Shown: in pieces, positions 50,289 through 59,373 of the stretch
Layout: each line of letters begins with the position of its first letter
Position numbering within the stretch: the stretch's first letter is position 1
Origin: Neobacillus bataviensis
GTDB lineage: Bacteria; Bacillota; Bacilli; Bacillales_B; DSM-18226
Length of the DNA stretch: 64,000 nucleotides
Assembly (NCBI RefSeq): GCF_019969725.1
Contig: NZ_JAHXYW010000003.1
Coordinates: 508,272 to 572,271, forward strand
Direction: 5' to 3'
Position numbers and translations under genes: made by a program
Notes under the pieces: generated by a model
Databases searched by the model: none
What the model was told of the DNA's origin: nothing
Seen by the model: the letters and a program-made list of their open reading frames with translations, nothing else

Positions 50289-51637
50289 GAGTGACTATCC
50301 CCCTTTCTGGTAAAAATCGCCATTTGTGTTGGGTGGCCATAGATTGGATGCTCCTCACCTATTCCTTGATAACTTAATTGGTATGGAAACAGACTTGACC
50401 AATCCTCACAATTTCTCTTAAACTCTTTTCTAGTCCACTCAAAACGATGGTCAGCGTGTCTCATTTCTTCCTTCATTTCATAAACAGCATTGTATTCCTG
50501 GTTTGGGGTAGTCACTATCAGTACACCTGGCCGATAATCTTTAAGGATGGTTTCAAATATTTTAGGAAGCCGATGTTCATTGATGTGCTCGATCACTTCA
50601 CATAAAATCATTACATCTTTATTTCTAAGGCGATCATCAAAATAAAATAATGAGCCTGTAACTGAAATTGGCTCCAAAAATCCATGTTTTCCTTTTGCCA
50701 GTTCAAACCTATCGAGCGCCCTTAAACGAGCTTTATTGGATGGCTCCACAGAAAAGATCTCTTTTATTCCATCCAAAAATCCTAGTTGTACCGAAAGCTT
50801 TCCTTCACCTGCCCCCAGGTCGACAATGGATTCTTTTTTTTCTAATGCTTTGACATAATTGATGATTGCTTCATACCGAAGGTCATTTAACCGAATTTTA
50901 GATGGTTCATCTATTTTTACAGAATTCGTTTCTTTTTCATAGAATTTGGATTGGGAAATCATGTTTTGAAAGCGTAAAGAGCGCTTTAATATCATTGCTT
51001 TTAATGGATGTGATTCTAACCAACCTTCCCCATAGTGGTCCAGCTTTTCAATTTCCCTTTCATCGATAAAATAATGTTTATAGTTATCCATCACAGGAAT
51101 GAGAATGGAAACATGTCTTAATGCCATTTGCACGGTTTGTTTACCCTTTAATTTAATAAACCTGGCGGAACTTTTTTCACGAATAAAGCTTTGACTACGT
51201 TCAATCTCTACCTGGTAACCGATTGGCACAAATAATGCTTCAATTTCCTGGTCACGTAAGTCAGTAGCAATCGGACCAAATGCCAGTTCCATTTCGAACG
51301 GATGCCCTACCCATGCATTGAATTCTTCTTTTGGCTTCCCATTTAACGCTGTTCCTAAGGCCTTACGGATGGAGGAGACAAAAATACTGCTCGCTGCAAA
51401 TTCGCGATCATTTATGTAATGGGTTATATCAAAAAGGTCTGGTGAATTTTTCACTAAATCAATTGGGTCCGGTTTAACATAGATTAACACTTGAACCTCA
51501 TCTGGCGAGAATTTAGGATAAACAAGCCGAACGGTCAGTCCTTTTTCAACACGCTCATAGAGGTTATTAGGATTTTTGGCTAACAAATGGGACACCACTT
51601 CAGCATCTGTGCCCATCACTGTTAATAATAGCTGCAT
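50285..51637 (-). CDS. hen1: 3'-terminal RNA ribose 2'-O-methyltransferase Hen1
   Basis: A 450-aa partner of Pnkp. The N-terminal half (about 1-230) is the bacterial Hen1 domain that binds and activates the Pnkp ligase. The C-terminal half is the methyltransferase: SIVDLGAGEGKLSVQLG (SAM motif), the metal-binding CEVIEHINEHRL and the later DHRFEWTRKEF His. It methylates the 3'-terminal ribose at the break before sealing, which protects the site from a second cut. The upstream helicase gene has its own terminator, so hen1-pnkp is a separate two-gene operon. Confidence 0.93.
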   Translation of the reverse strand: MQLLLTVMGTDAEVVSHLLAKNPNNLYERVEKGLTVRLVYPKFSPDEVQVLIYVKPDPIDLVKNSPDLFDITHYINDREFAASSIFVSSIRKALGTALNGKPKEEFNAWVGHPFEMELAFGPIATDLRDQEIEALFVPIGYQVEIERSQSFIREKSSARFIKLKGKQTVQMALRHVSILIPVMDNYKHYFIDEREIEKLDHYGEGWLESHPLKAMILKRSLRFQNMISQSKFYEKETNSVKIDEPSKIRLNDLRYEAIINYVKALEKKESIVDLGAGEGKLSVQLGFLDGIKEIFSVEPSNKARLRALDRFELAKGKHGFLEPISVTGSLFYFDDRLRNKDVMILCEVIEHINEHRLPKIFETILKDYRPGVLIVTTPNQEYNAVYEMKEEMRHADHRFEWTRKEFKRNCEDWSSLFPYQLSYQGIGEEHPIYGHPTQMAIFTRKGDSHS

Positions 51638-51739
51638 TTTTCACACATCACTTTCCTAAAAAAACATTCATAGACTTATTTTATCAATTATTTCATTAAT
51701 AAGGAATTAATGGTAAAAGTAAAATTCCGAAATAAACAA

Positions 51740-51767
51740 AAAAATCCACAAGCTAAAGTGGATTTTT
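51740..51767 (-). terminator. Terminator of the SUV3-like helicase gene
   Basis: A 10-bp stem AAAAATCCAC/GTGGATTTTT (51740-51749, 51758-51767), 20 bp past the helicase stop codon and 100 bp before hen1. Confidence 0.85.
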
Positions 51768-51787
51768 AATGATGAAACTAACTTTTA

Positions 51788-54364
51788 TTAAAATTCTTCA
51801 TCATTCCAATATTTTCTAAATCTTGCCCGATAGCAAGCATCACAGGTCGGAAATGAATGATCCCATGGAAGTTTCTTGCCGCAGTTTTTACATTTTTTGA
51901 CGAATTTTTTGATGTCGGTTTTAAGACGTTCCTGTACCTTATCACTTATTTCCTCACGCAGCCTTTCCCAGTACATTGCTTCGGTCCGTTCTCCCAATCG
52001 ATAAAGGAATAACAAATGCAGACCAATTGCTTTATAGCTAAGCTCTAATTCCTCTAAACTTCGTTCTTTTACAATGGGCTCAGGCATTTGGCTACCACGG
52101 ATAATCGCATACATGGTATCTTCCCACTGCTGAGTAAGTAAAGGTTCATTTTTGGCAAAGGGCAGGTGTAAGAAGCCATATAAATCGGTTAACGAAAGAC
52201 GTGCTTCAATTTCTGTACCGGCAATTTTTTCATATAGAATTCGTTCTTCAGACAATGAGGCCTTTTTGGTCCCCTTTGGACTTTCAAATTTCCCCCATAG
52301 TTCAAAAAAGGTGCCAAGGTCCCGGTAATAGCGCATAAATCGTTCAAAAACTGAATTGGTCGGCGCAATAGCAAAGGAATGAACCGGCGTATCTTCCTGC
52401 AATAATAAATTCCTCATTTTTTTAATATCGCTGGTAAATGCAACCTTTCCGACATTATAGATACCCTTACGCCCGGCACGTCCGGCAATTTGCTTCACCT
52501 CTTGAGAATTCAAAAGACGTCTTCTTGTGCCGTCAAATTTTTCGTTTTCTAAAAAAACAATCCTCCGAATCGGAAGGTTCAACCCCATACCTATGGCATC
52601 CGTTGCCACAATGACCTTTGTTTTTCCTTTATTAAATTGCTCAATTTGTTTTTTTCTTGTTTCGGGCGGCATACTGCCATAAATCATACTTACCGAATGA
52701 CCATCATTTTGCAATCGAGAGGCCATCTCCAAAACACGTCTTCTAGAAAAACAAATAAGTGCATCTCCTTTTTTAACATGTTTAATATGGAATTCTTTCG
52801 ATTCGACATCTAAAGGTGTATCCCGAATGTATTCATGAATTTCAATTTCTGAATCGCCTAAAAGTTCAAGCAGCATATTTTTTGAATTTCTGCTGCCGAT
52901 AATATGTACTACTTTTGCATTTGCCTTCGTAATCGCTTTATACCAAGCAAATCCCCGGTCCTTATCCGTAATCATTTGTGCTTCATCAATAACCACCACT
53001 TCATAAAATTCCTTTTCATGAAACATTTCTACCGTACAGGAAATATGGCTGGCATTTGGATGGATTTTTTCTTCCTCACCGGTCTTCAATGAACAAGGAG
53101 TTCCTTCGGCATTTAACTTGTCATATACTTCTAATGCTAATAATCTCAATGGTGCCAAATATAAACCGCTATTAGCCTCTTTCATTTTTTCTAAAGCATG
53201 ATGGGTTTTGCCTGTATTTGTTTCCCCAATATGCAGCACATAGCGGGATTGTCTTTGTAAGGAAGGATCATATTCGGCACCAAAAATGTCCTTCATAATC
53301 CTTTCTTCTTCTGCTTTTTTCCTCTCTACCTCTGCTTGTTCTTCCGCTTGTTTCCGTTCTCGTTCTTGAAGATCCTGTTCAAACCTTTCTTGATGAACAG
53401 ACAAGTCAAATGGAATCTCCACCAGTTTTAATAAATCAGATAGGTATTCAGCCTGGATATCCTCAATAAAATATCCCTCTACATCATAAAGAAGTTCTGT
53501 TATACTCCCTTTCACAAAGGAGGGCGTTAATTTTTCATGAAAAGTTTCAAAAAACTCTTCCAACAGAACAAGAGGTAGCCCTTCCAATACTTTTTGAGGA
53601 ATCAGTTCTGAAAGGTAATCTGAAATAAGACCTTCATAAACATAGAAGTATGTCTGATATTCAAAGTAGCTTCTGCCCCAATTTAGCGTTTTATGGATAT
53701 CTCCAGTTAATTCCTCAAAAAAAGTCCCGACGGTCGTATAAGCCGAAGGGTTAAACGCACCTTCATCCTCTAATTTTTCTTCAAGAGCAAACGTATCTAC
53801 AGATTTAAACTTCACATTGTTTTTTATATCGGCAGCTATCTGCTTTGCTACAAAATATCTGACATATAAATAGAAAATCTGATATTTCTCTTCTAAAATT
53901 AGAGCTGCTTCTTCCTCAATTTCATTCTGAATATTTAGCTTTTGTTCTTCAAACTGCTGTTTCTCTTCTCTTTTAATAAAATTCTCCTTCGCTATCTGAT
54001 ATCGTTTTGTCCATTCCTCATCTTGATTCTGAAAGCATTCTTTTAACCATGATATAACGTTAAAAGTCTGATATGTTCTCATTTCATCGCGAAAAAGCTT
54101 GTTGATGAGTTTGCGGTCCACTCCTTGAACTTCAAATCCTTTTTCACTTAAAAACTGCTTTTTTTCATTTTTAGGAACATCATTCGTGGATTTATTTAGC
54201 CAGACATTGATCCAAAGCTGTTCAAGATAGTGGCTTCGGTCGGATAGATACTGCTCGAAGGTTGGCCCTGATTCCTTGGTTTCCAAATATCGATCAATAT
54301 CTTCATATACTTTCATTTTTGTATGTTCTATCGCTTGAGGATAAATGGTTATTAATTTACTCAT
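51788..54364 (-). CDS. SUV3-like DExH-box RNA helicase
   Basis: An 858-aa helicase. The N-terminal 370 residues form a helical, coiled-coil-rich region (EREKQAEEQAEVERKKAEEE type). The core has Walker A HIGETNTGKTHHALEK followed by LYLAPLRLLALEVYDKLN and CSLKTGEEE, which is the hallmark of the mitochondrial SUV3 family. Motif II is VVIDEAQMI, motif III GSRNS, motif V VIVATDAIGMGLNLPI, and motif VI QEVKQIAGRAGRKG. The C-terminus ends in a zinc-ribbon-like CKNCGKKLPWDHSFPTCDAC. SUV3 proteins unwind RNA for degradation. GAGGTGAGAACGA precedes the ATG. It neighbours the hen1-pnkp RNA repair genes. Confidence 0.88.
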   Translation of the reverse strand: MSKLITIYPQAIEHTKMKVYEDIDRYLETKESGPTFEQYLSDRSHYLEQLWINVWLNKSTNDVPKNEKKQFLSEKGFEVQGVDRKLINKLFRDEMRTYQTFNVISWLKECFQNQDEEWTKRYQIAKENFIKREEKQQFEEQKLNIQNEIEEEAALILEEKYQIFYLYVRYFVAKQIAADIKNNVKFKSVDTFALEEKLEDEGAFNPSAYTTVGTFFEELTGDIHKTLNWGRSYFEYQTYFYVYEGLISDYLSELIPQKVLEGLPLVLLEEFFETFHEKLTPSFVKGSITELLYDVEGYFIEDIQAEYLSDLLKLVEIPFDLSVHQERFEQDLQERERKQAEEQAEVERKKAEEERIMKDIFGAEYDPSLQRQSRYVLHIGETNTGKTHHALEKMKEANSGLYLAPLRLLALEVYDKLNAEGTPCSLKTGEEEKIHPNASHISCTVEMFHEKEFYEVVVIDEAQMITDKDRGFAWYKAITKANAKVVHIIGSRNSKNMLLELLGDSEIEIHEYIRDTPLDVESKEFHIKHVKKGDALICFSRRRVLEMASRLQNDGHSVSMIYGSMPPETRKKQIEQFNKGKTKVIVATDAIGMGLNLPIRRIVFLENEKFDGTRRRLLNSQEVKQIAGRAGRKGIYNVGKVAFTSDIKKMRNLLLQEDTPVHSFAIAPTNSVFERFMRYYRDLGTFFELWGKFESPKGTKKASLSEERILYEKIAGTEIEARLSLTDLYGFLHLPFAKNEPLLTQQWEDTMYAIIRGSQMPEPIVKERSLEELELSYKAIGLHLLFLYRLGERTEAMYWERLREEISDKVQERLKTDIKKFVKKCKNCGKKLPWDHSFPTCDACYRARFRKYWNDEEF

Positions 54365-54417
54365 TTCGTTCTCACCTCAATATTTCTTTTTTCTAAGAAG
54401 TTATGTATAATGTTAGT

Positions 54418-54558
54418 ATAGATTCTCATATAGTAAAAAAGACCGAGCATGACTAGACGACTCGGTCATGCAATAGCTGTTTCCCTAAGGGGAATCGGCA
54501 TATAAGGCAGTAATCCACCGCTTATGCTTGCCGGCTCAAGGGTGGATTATTTTTTTTT
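54418..54558 (+). ncRNA. Probable antisense antitoxin RNA, locus 2
   Basis: A plus-strand TATAAT (54406-54411) precedes, and a 9-bp stem TAATCCACC/GGTGGATTA (54511-54519, 54541-54549) with nine Ts ends, a putative RNA that overlaps the toxin gene 3' end. The layout matches locus 1, including a shared TCATATA(C/G)TAAAAAAGA block. The ends are inferred. Confidence 0.5.
54441..54467 (-). terminator. Terminator of toxin mRNA, locus 2
   Basis: A 7-bp stem GACCGAG/CTCGGTC (54441-54447, 54461-54467) followed on the minus strand by TTTTTTACTATATG. Confidence 0.75.
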
Positions 54559-54636
54559 GTGGAAAGACAGAACCGTGACAATGAGACTAGCAAAGGAAAT
54601 AGCTAACATCAATGCTTGAAAAACTGTCAAAAGCAT
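54547..54636 (-). CDS. Type I toxin, holin-like small membrane peptide, locus 2
   Basis: A 29-aa peptide from ATG 54634-54636 (AAGGAGGTG directly upstream) to TAA 54547-54549. It reads MLLTVFQALMLAISFASLIV and continues to FHKKK, the classic TxpA/BsrG-like pattern of a hydrophobic helix with a basic tail. A minus-strand terminator (54441-54467) and a convergent plus-strand terminator overlap its 3' region, as expected for a type I toxin-antitoxin pair. Confidence 0.8.
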   Translation of the reverse strand: MLLTVFQALMLAISFASLIVTVLSFHKKK

Positions 54637-54736
54637 CACCTCCTTCCAATCGGAAGTGTGCCGCCCACCCTTGAGAAATTCAATTCTATTGCATTTTTAA
54701 TTATAGCATTTATCTCTTTATCGAACAAGCGTTCTG

Positions 54737-54928
54737 TTAAATGTTATGTAAATCGCAATATCGGTCCACTAGGTCCTCGATTTGATCTAATTCAGGAAAT
54801 TTTCCAGAAAACTGAAATTGAATTTCCTCTATGAAATGATCTTTGTTATAAACATGTATGGCTCCATTTTGTTGAATTATACTATACTCTGGTACAAACC
54901 GGTACCCGTTCCGTTCAATTGCCCCCAT
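54737..54928 (-). CDS. YbxH-family (DUF5370) small protein
   Basis: A 63-aa soluble acidic protein beginning MGAIERNGYRFVPEYSIIQQ and containing AIHVYNKDHFIEEIQF, matching the YbxH-like family of Bacillaceae. AAAAGGGAG lies 7 nt before the ATG. The function is unknown. It is monocistronic and lies between the toxin locus and ppdK on the same strand. Confidence 0.75.
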   Translation of the reverse strand: MGAIERNGYRFVPEYSIIQQNGAIHVYNKDHFIEEIQFQFSGKFPELDQIEDLVDRYCDLHNI

Positions 54929-54997
54929 ATCATTACTCCCTTTTCCATGATTTTTTTTAGTATAAGCAGAAAATAAAAGTATAATCCCATTAAAAGA

Positions 54998-55022
54998 GAC
55001 GGTACCTATTAAGGTAACCGTC
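54998..55022 (-). terminator. Terminator of the ccpN-yqfL-ppdK operon
   Basis: A stem of about 10 bp with one bulge (GACGGTACC at 54998-55006 with GGTAACCGTC at 55013-55022), followed on the minus strand by TCTCTTTTA. Confidence 0.65.
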
Positions 55023-55033
55023 CTAGTTTAGAG

Positions 55034-57703
55034 TTAAGCTGTTGTATAAACCTCTTCTTTATTTAACTCATGACGAATTGTTGCCTGTGCAGCTGCTAAT
55101 CTTGCGAGCGGTACACGGTACGGCGAGCAGCTGACATAATCTAAGCCTGTTCGGTAGCAGAAATCAATTGAACTCTTTTCACCACCATGTTCACCGCAGA
55201 TACCTGTTTTTAACGACGGCTTTGTGCTGCGGCCAAGCTTAACGCCTGTTTCAACAAGCTTACCAACACCATCCTGGTCAAGTACTGCAAACGGATTTTC
55301 TGGGAGTACTTTGTTTTCAATATACGCCTGCAGGAATTTTCCTTCGGCATCATCTCGGCTGTATCCGAAGGTTGTTTGTGTTAAATCATTCGTTCCAAAA
55401 GAGAAGAAATCCGCTTCTTCAGCAATTTGATCAGCCGTCAATGCAGCACGAGGGATTTCAATCATCGTTCCTATTGTATATTGGAACGTTTTCCCTGTTT
55501 CCTCTTGAATCTTAACTGCCGCATCAATAACCAGCTGGCGCATCTGCTTTAATTCATTCACATGGCCAACAAGCGGAATCATGATTTCCGGCTGTACTTC
55601 CATGCCTTTTTCCGCAAGCTTTGCTGCTGCATAGAAAATCGCCTTCGCTTGCATATCATAAATTTCTGGATGAATCATACCAAGGCGGCAGCCGCGGTGG
55701 CCGAGCATTGGATTGAATTCATCTAATTGTCGAACCTTTTTAAGCAATAGTTCTTTTTTCTTCAATTCAGGAGATTGCGGGTCTAAAATTTGCAGCTTTG
55801 TCACTTCTACTAAAAGTTCCTCTTTATCTGGTAAAAATTCATGTAATGGCGGGTCTAGTAAACGGATGGTTACCGGGAAGCCTTGCATCGCTTCAAAAAT
55901 TCCTTCAAAGTCGCCTTGCTGCATTGGCAGAAGCTCGTCTAGTGCTTCCATTCTTTCACTGTAATGCTCCGCTAATATCATTTTTTGGACAATTGGAATC
56001 CTCTTCAGGTCCATAAACATATGTTCCGTTCGGCAAAGCCCTATTCCCTCTGCCCCAAATTCAAACGCTTTTTTTGCATCCTCTGGATTATCGGCATTAG
56101 CTCGAACACCTAATTTTCGTTCTTGGTCGGCCCAAGCCAGCAGCAACTGGAATTCATCTGAAAGCTCAGGGTCAATCATTGGAATTTCTCCTAGCATAAT
56201 TTCGCCCGTTGAACCGTCGATGGTAATAATGTCGCCATAGTGAACGACGGTTTCACCAACCATAAATTGTTTGGCTTTTAAATCAATTTTCAACGCCTCA
56301 CAGCCGCAAATACAAGCTTTCCCCATTCCGCGGGCGACAACTGCTGCGTGGCTGGTCATTCCGCCGCGGCTTGTTAAAATCGCTTGAGAAGCTACGATTC
56401 CATGAATATCATCAGGAGTTGTTTCCGGACGAACGAGAATTACCTTTTTCCCATCATTCCCAAAAAGTTCTGCTTCATCGGCATCAAAGACTACCTTACC
56501 TGTTGCCGCTCCTGGGGATGCTGGCAAGCCCTTTGCTAATATTCTTTTTTCAAATTTGTCATCAATGCGGCGGTGCAGCAATTGATTTAATTGATCGGGA
56601 TCGACGCGAAGCAGCGCTGTTTTCTTATCAATTATGCCTTCTTCTACCATTTCAACTGCAATTCGAATCGCCGCTTGAGCCGTACGCTTGCCGTTACGGG
56701 TTTGAAGAATGAAAAGTTTGCCCCGTTCAACCGTAAATTCAATGTCTTGCATTTCTTTGTAATGCTGCTCAAGCCGTTTGCAGGTATCGGCAAATTGCTT
56801 GTAAACCTCGGGCATTTCATCCTTTAAAGTGGCAATCGGCTGCGGTGTACGAATACCAGCGACCACATCCTCACCTTGGGCATTAATTAAGTATTCACCA
56901 TAAAGTACGTGTTCTCCAGTAGAGGGATTTCTAGTGAACGCAACGCCTGTTCCCGAATCATCTCCCATGTTGCCAAACACCATACTTTGAATATTAACAG
57001 CTGTTCCAAGATGATCAGCAATTTTATTGAGACGGCGGTAAACAATCGCCCGTTGGTTATTCCAAGAGTTAAATACCGCATTAATAGCAAGGAAAAGCTG
57101 CTCTTTTGGATCCTGTGGGAAGTCTTTTCGCGTATGCTTTTTGACAATTCCTTTGTACCCTGCAATAACTTCCTGCCAGTCCTCTGCGGTCATTTCAGGG
57201 TCAGAGGAATAGCCTTTTTGTTCGCGGGTTTCTTCTAAAAATTGTTCGAAGAAATAAGTATCGATTTCAAGAACGACATTACTAAACATTTGAATAAAAC
57301 GACGGTACGAATCATAGGCAAAACGAGCATTATTTGTTAATTTTGCCATACCAACAACTGTTTCATCATTCATTCCAAGATTTAAAATGGTATCCATCAT
57401 CCCTGGCATGGAAAAAACTGATCCAGAACGAACAGATACGAGTAAAGGATTTTGAGGATCACCTAATTTTTTGCCCATTTTTTCTTCTAAACGGGTCAGA
57501 GCTTCTAAAGTTTGCTTTTCTACGACTGTTGGGATGGTTTTGCTAGCTTCATAGTAGGCGTTACATGCTTGAGTCGTAATCGTAAAGCCATACGGGACTG
57601 GCAAGCCAATCCGAGTCATTTCTGCTAGATTTGCTCCTTTTCCACCTAGCAATTCTCTCATATCGCCATTACCTTCGTGAAATAAGTAAACGAATTTCTC
57701 CAT
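55034..57703 (-). CDS. ppdK: Pyruvate, phosphate dikinase
   Basis: An 889-aa enzyme interconverting pyruvate + ATP + Pi with PEP + AMP + PPi. The N-terminal nucleotide-binding domain opens with LLGGKGANLAEMTRIGLPVP. The central swinging domain has the catalytic His in TSRGGMTSHAAVVARGMG; the Thr two residues before it is the target of the regulatory kinase. The C-terminal PEP-binding barrel has GLCRTEHMF, HRGCRLGMIHPEIY and the Cys in GICGEHGG. It lies 3 bp after the PPDK regulatory gene, so regulation is built into the operon. Confidence 0.95.
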   Translation of the reverse strand: MEKFVYLFHEGNGDMRELLGGKGANLAEMTRIGLPVPYGFTITTQACNAYYEASKTIPTVVEKQTLEALTRLEEKMGKKLGDPQNPLLVSVRSGSVFSMPGMMDTILNLGMNDETVVGMAKLTNNARFAYDSYRRFIQMFSNVVLEIDTYFFEQFLEETREQKGYSSDPEMTAEDWQEVIAGYKGIVKKHTRKDFPQDPKEQLFLAINAVFNSWNNQRAIVYRRLNKIADHLGTAVNIQSMVFGNMGDDSGTGVAFTRNPSTGEHVLYGEYLINAQGEDVVAGIRTPQPIATLKDEMPEVYKQFADTCKRLEQHYKEMQDIEFTVERGKLFILQTRNGKRTAQAAIRIAVEMVEEGIIDKKTALLRVDPDQLNQLLHRRIDDKFEKRILAKGLPASPGAATGKVVFDADEAELFGNDGKKVILVRPETTPDDIHGIVASQAILTSRGGMTSHAAVVARGMGKACICGCEALKIDLKAKQFMVGETVVHYGDIITIDGSTGEIMLGEIPMIDPELSDEFQLLLAWADQERKLGVRANADNPEDAKKAFEFGAEGIGLCRTEHMFMDLKRIPIVQKMILAEHYSERMEALDELLPMQQGDFEGIFEAMQGFPVTIRLLDPPLHEFLPDKEELLVEVTKLQILDPQSPELKKKELLLKKVRQLDEFNPMLGHRGCRLGMIHPEIYDMQAKAIFYAAAKLAEKGMEVQPEIMIPLVGHVNELKQMRQLVIDAAVKIQEETGKTFQYTIGTMIEIPRAALTADQIAEEADFFSFGTNDLTQTTFGYSRDDAEGKFLQAYIENKVLPENPFAVLDQDGVGKLVETGVKLGRSTKPSLKTGICGEHGGEKSSIDFCYRTGLDYVSCSPYRVPLARLAAAQATIRHELNKEEVYTTA

Positions 57704-57705
57704 GA

Positions 57706-58521
57706 TTAAAAGCTCCTCTCTTTTTTCAACACGTCTAAAATTAACCCCGCAGTTTCTTCTACTGCTTTATTTGAAACGTCAATAATTGGACAGCCAACCC
57801 GCTTCATAATTTTTTCAGCATGATCGAGTTCGTCTAAGATTCGCTGGAAGCTTGCATAATTTGCCTGCGATCCTAGCCCCAAAGCCTTTAAGCGCTCCTT
57901 GCGAATTTCGTTTAATTTATCTGGTGATATGATTAAGCCGATACAATTTTTCCGCGGAACTTGAAACAATTCATCTGGCGGCGGTACTTCTGGAACTAAG
58001 GGTACGTTTGCGACCTTAAAGCGCTGGTGAGCTAAATACATCGACAAAGGTGTTTTGGAGGTTCTTGAAACTCCGATTAGGACTATATCAGCTTTGGTAA
58101 TCCCCCTTGGATCACGGCCATCATCATATTTTACGGCAAATTCAATCGCTTCAATTTTCTTGAAATATTCCTCATCCAGCTTTCTCATTAACCCTGGGCG
58201 ATGATGCGGCTGCTTATTGAACCTTGTTACGAATGCATTCATCAAGGGACTAAGTAAATCAACTGCTAAAATACTCTCTTCGGAAGCACGTTGATCTAAA
58301 TATTCCTTTAATGAAGGAATAACAATGGTATACGCAATAATGGAGTGACCCCTTTTTGCCAGCATGATGACGTCTTCAATATCCTCAAAGTCATCTACAT
58401 AGCTATTTCGGCGGATTTCAACCTGTCCTCCATTAAATTGTGTTGCCACTGCTTTTACTACAAACTCAGCCGTTTCCCCTACTGAGTCAGAAACTACATA
58501 GACAACCTCTTTCTGTACCAA
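57706..58521 (-). CDS. yqfL: PPDK regulatory protein (bifunctional kinase/pyrophosphorylase, DUF299)
   Basis: A 271-aa regulator that inactivates PpdK by ADP-dependent phosphorylation of the active-site Thr and reactivates it by Pi-dependent dephosphorylation. The P-loop-like motif [18 protein letters not shown] lies near residue 150, with [19 protein letters not shown] at the start and [19 protein letters not shown] later. It is 3 bp upstream of ppdK and 17 bp downstream of ccpN. The symbol follows the B. subtilis ccpN neighbour. Confidence 0.92.
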   Translation of the reverse strand: MVQKEVVYVVSDSVGETAEFVVKAVATQFNGGQVEIRRNSYVDDFEDIEDVIMLAKRGHSIIAYTIVIPSLKEYLDQRASEESILAVDLLSPLMNAFVTRFNKQPHHRPGLMRKLDEEYFKKIEAIEFAVKYDDGRDPRGITKADIVLIGVSRTSKTPLSMYLAHQRFKVANVPLVPEVPPPDELFQVPRKNCIGLIISPDKLNEIRKERLKALGLGSQANYASFQRILDELDHAEKIMKRVGCPIIDVSNKAVEETAGLILDVLKKERSF

Positions 58522-58537
58522 AATGACGCCTCTCCCC

Positions 58538-59173
58538 TTAGTGTGATTTTTCTTCCATAATTTCTAAATAGGCTTTCGTAATCGTCGTTTTTGTAATTCG
58601 TCCCACAAGCAAATATGTATTATTTTGCTCTTCCTTTACAACTGGTAAGGAATCTATGTGGTTATTAATCATTTTTTTCGCAGCTTCAAGCAGAGTTTCA
58701 TCTGGATGAATTGTGATGATATTCGGCATCCTCGTCATGATCACACTGACCGGTAATTCATGAAGATTCCTGTTTCCTAGTGATGCTCTGAGCAAATCTT
58801 TACGGGAAATCACCCCTGCCAAATGCCCTTCTGTATCTACGGCATAAAGGGTACCAACATCTTCTAAAAATAATTGGACTATTGCGTCGTAAACTGAAGT
58901 CGATTTTTCAACTACAATTGGATGTGCTTTGTAGTCCGTCACTTTTTGATGGATAAATTCCTTAGCTTGAAGCTTAACTTCATAATTATCATTAAAAAAA
59001 TAACCGACTCTTGGTCTTGCATCCAAATTTCCTGACATGGTTAAGATAGCGAGATCTGGCCGTAATGCTGCCCTTGTTAAAGATAATTTCTCGGCAATTT
59101 CTTTCCCAGTTATTGGTCCATTCTGTTTTACAATTTCAAGAATCTCATCTTGGCGTTTCGTTAGTTTAATCAT
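58538..59173 (-). CDS. ccpN: Gluconeogenesis repressor CcpN (HTH plus CBS pair)
   Basis: A 211-aa regulator with a DeoR-like HTH ([38 protein letters not shown]) followed by two CBS domains (about residues 80-205, with [15 protein letters not shown] and SLPVVKEE). In B. subtilis CcpN represses gapB, pckA and the SR1 RNA under glycolytic conditions. Here the operon also includes ppdK, which fits control of the pyruvate-PEP node. The ATG at 59173 has AGGGGGTG at good spacing; GTG 59179 overlaps it. Confidence 0.92.
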   Translation of the reverse strand: MIKLTKRQDEILEIVKQNGPITGKEIAEKLSLTRAALRPDLAILTMSGNLDARPRVGYFFNDNYEVKLQAKEFIHQKVTDYKAHPIVVEKSTSVYDAIVQLFLEDVGTLYAVDTEGHLAGVISRKDLLRASLGNRNLHELPVSVIMTRMPNIITIHPDETLLEAAKKMINNHIDSLPVVKEEQNNTYLLVGRITKTTITKAYLEIMEEKSH

Positions 59174-59341
59174 TAACACCCCCTCACTTTTCCTCTAGGT
59201 GTCCTATTTTATAGGATAATTTTAAATGTGTTATACTTATTTGTATATAGTATATTACATTTAACACAAAACCGAAACAATAACTTATACTTTTTTTGAT
59301 AAAAAAGGAAACTATTTATTCTGAATATTTATATTTTTAAA

Positions 59342-59373
59342 AAATAGTCCCGCATTTGATCGCGGGACTATTT
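59342..59373 (-). terminator. Terminator of the Fpg-family gene
   Basis: Perfect 12-bp stem AAATAGTCCCGC (59342-59353 with 59362-59373) overlapping the stop codon; T-rich on the minus strand. Confidence 0.85.

Noticed and set aside
51788..54364. Three-gene operon helicase-hen1-pnkp
   Set aside because: A clear terminator (51740-51767) follows the helicase gene, so co-transcription is not supported.
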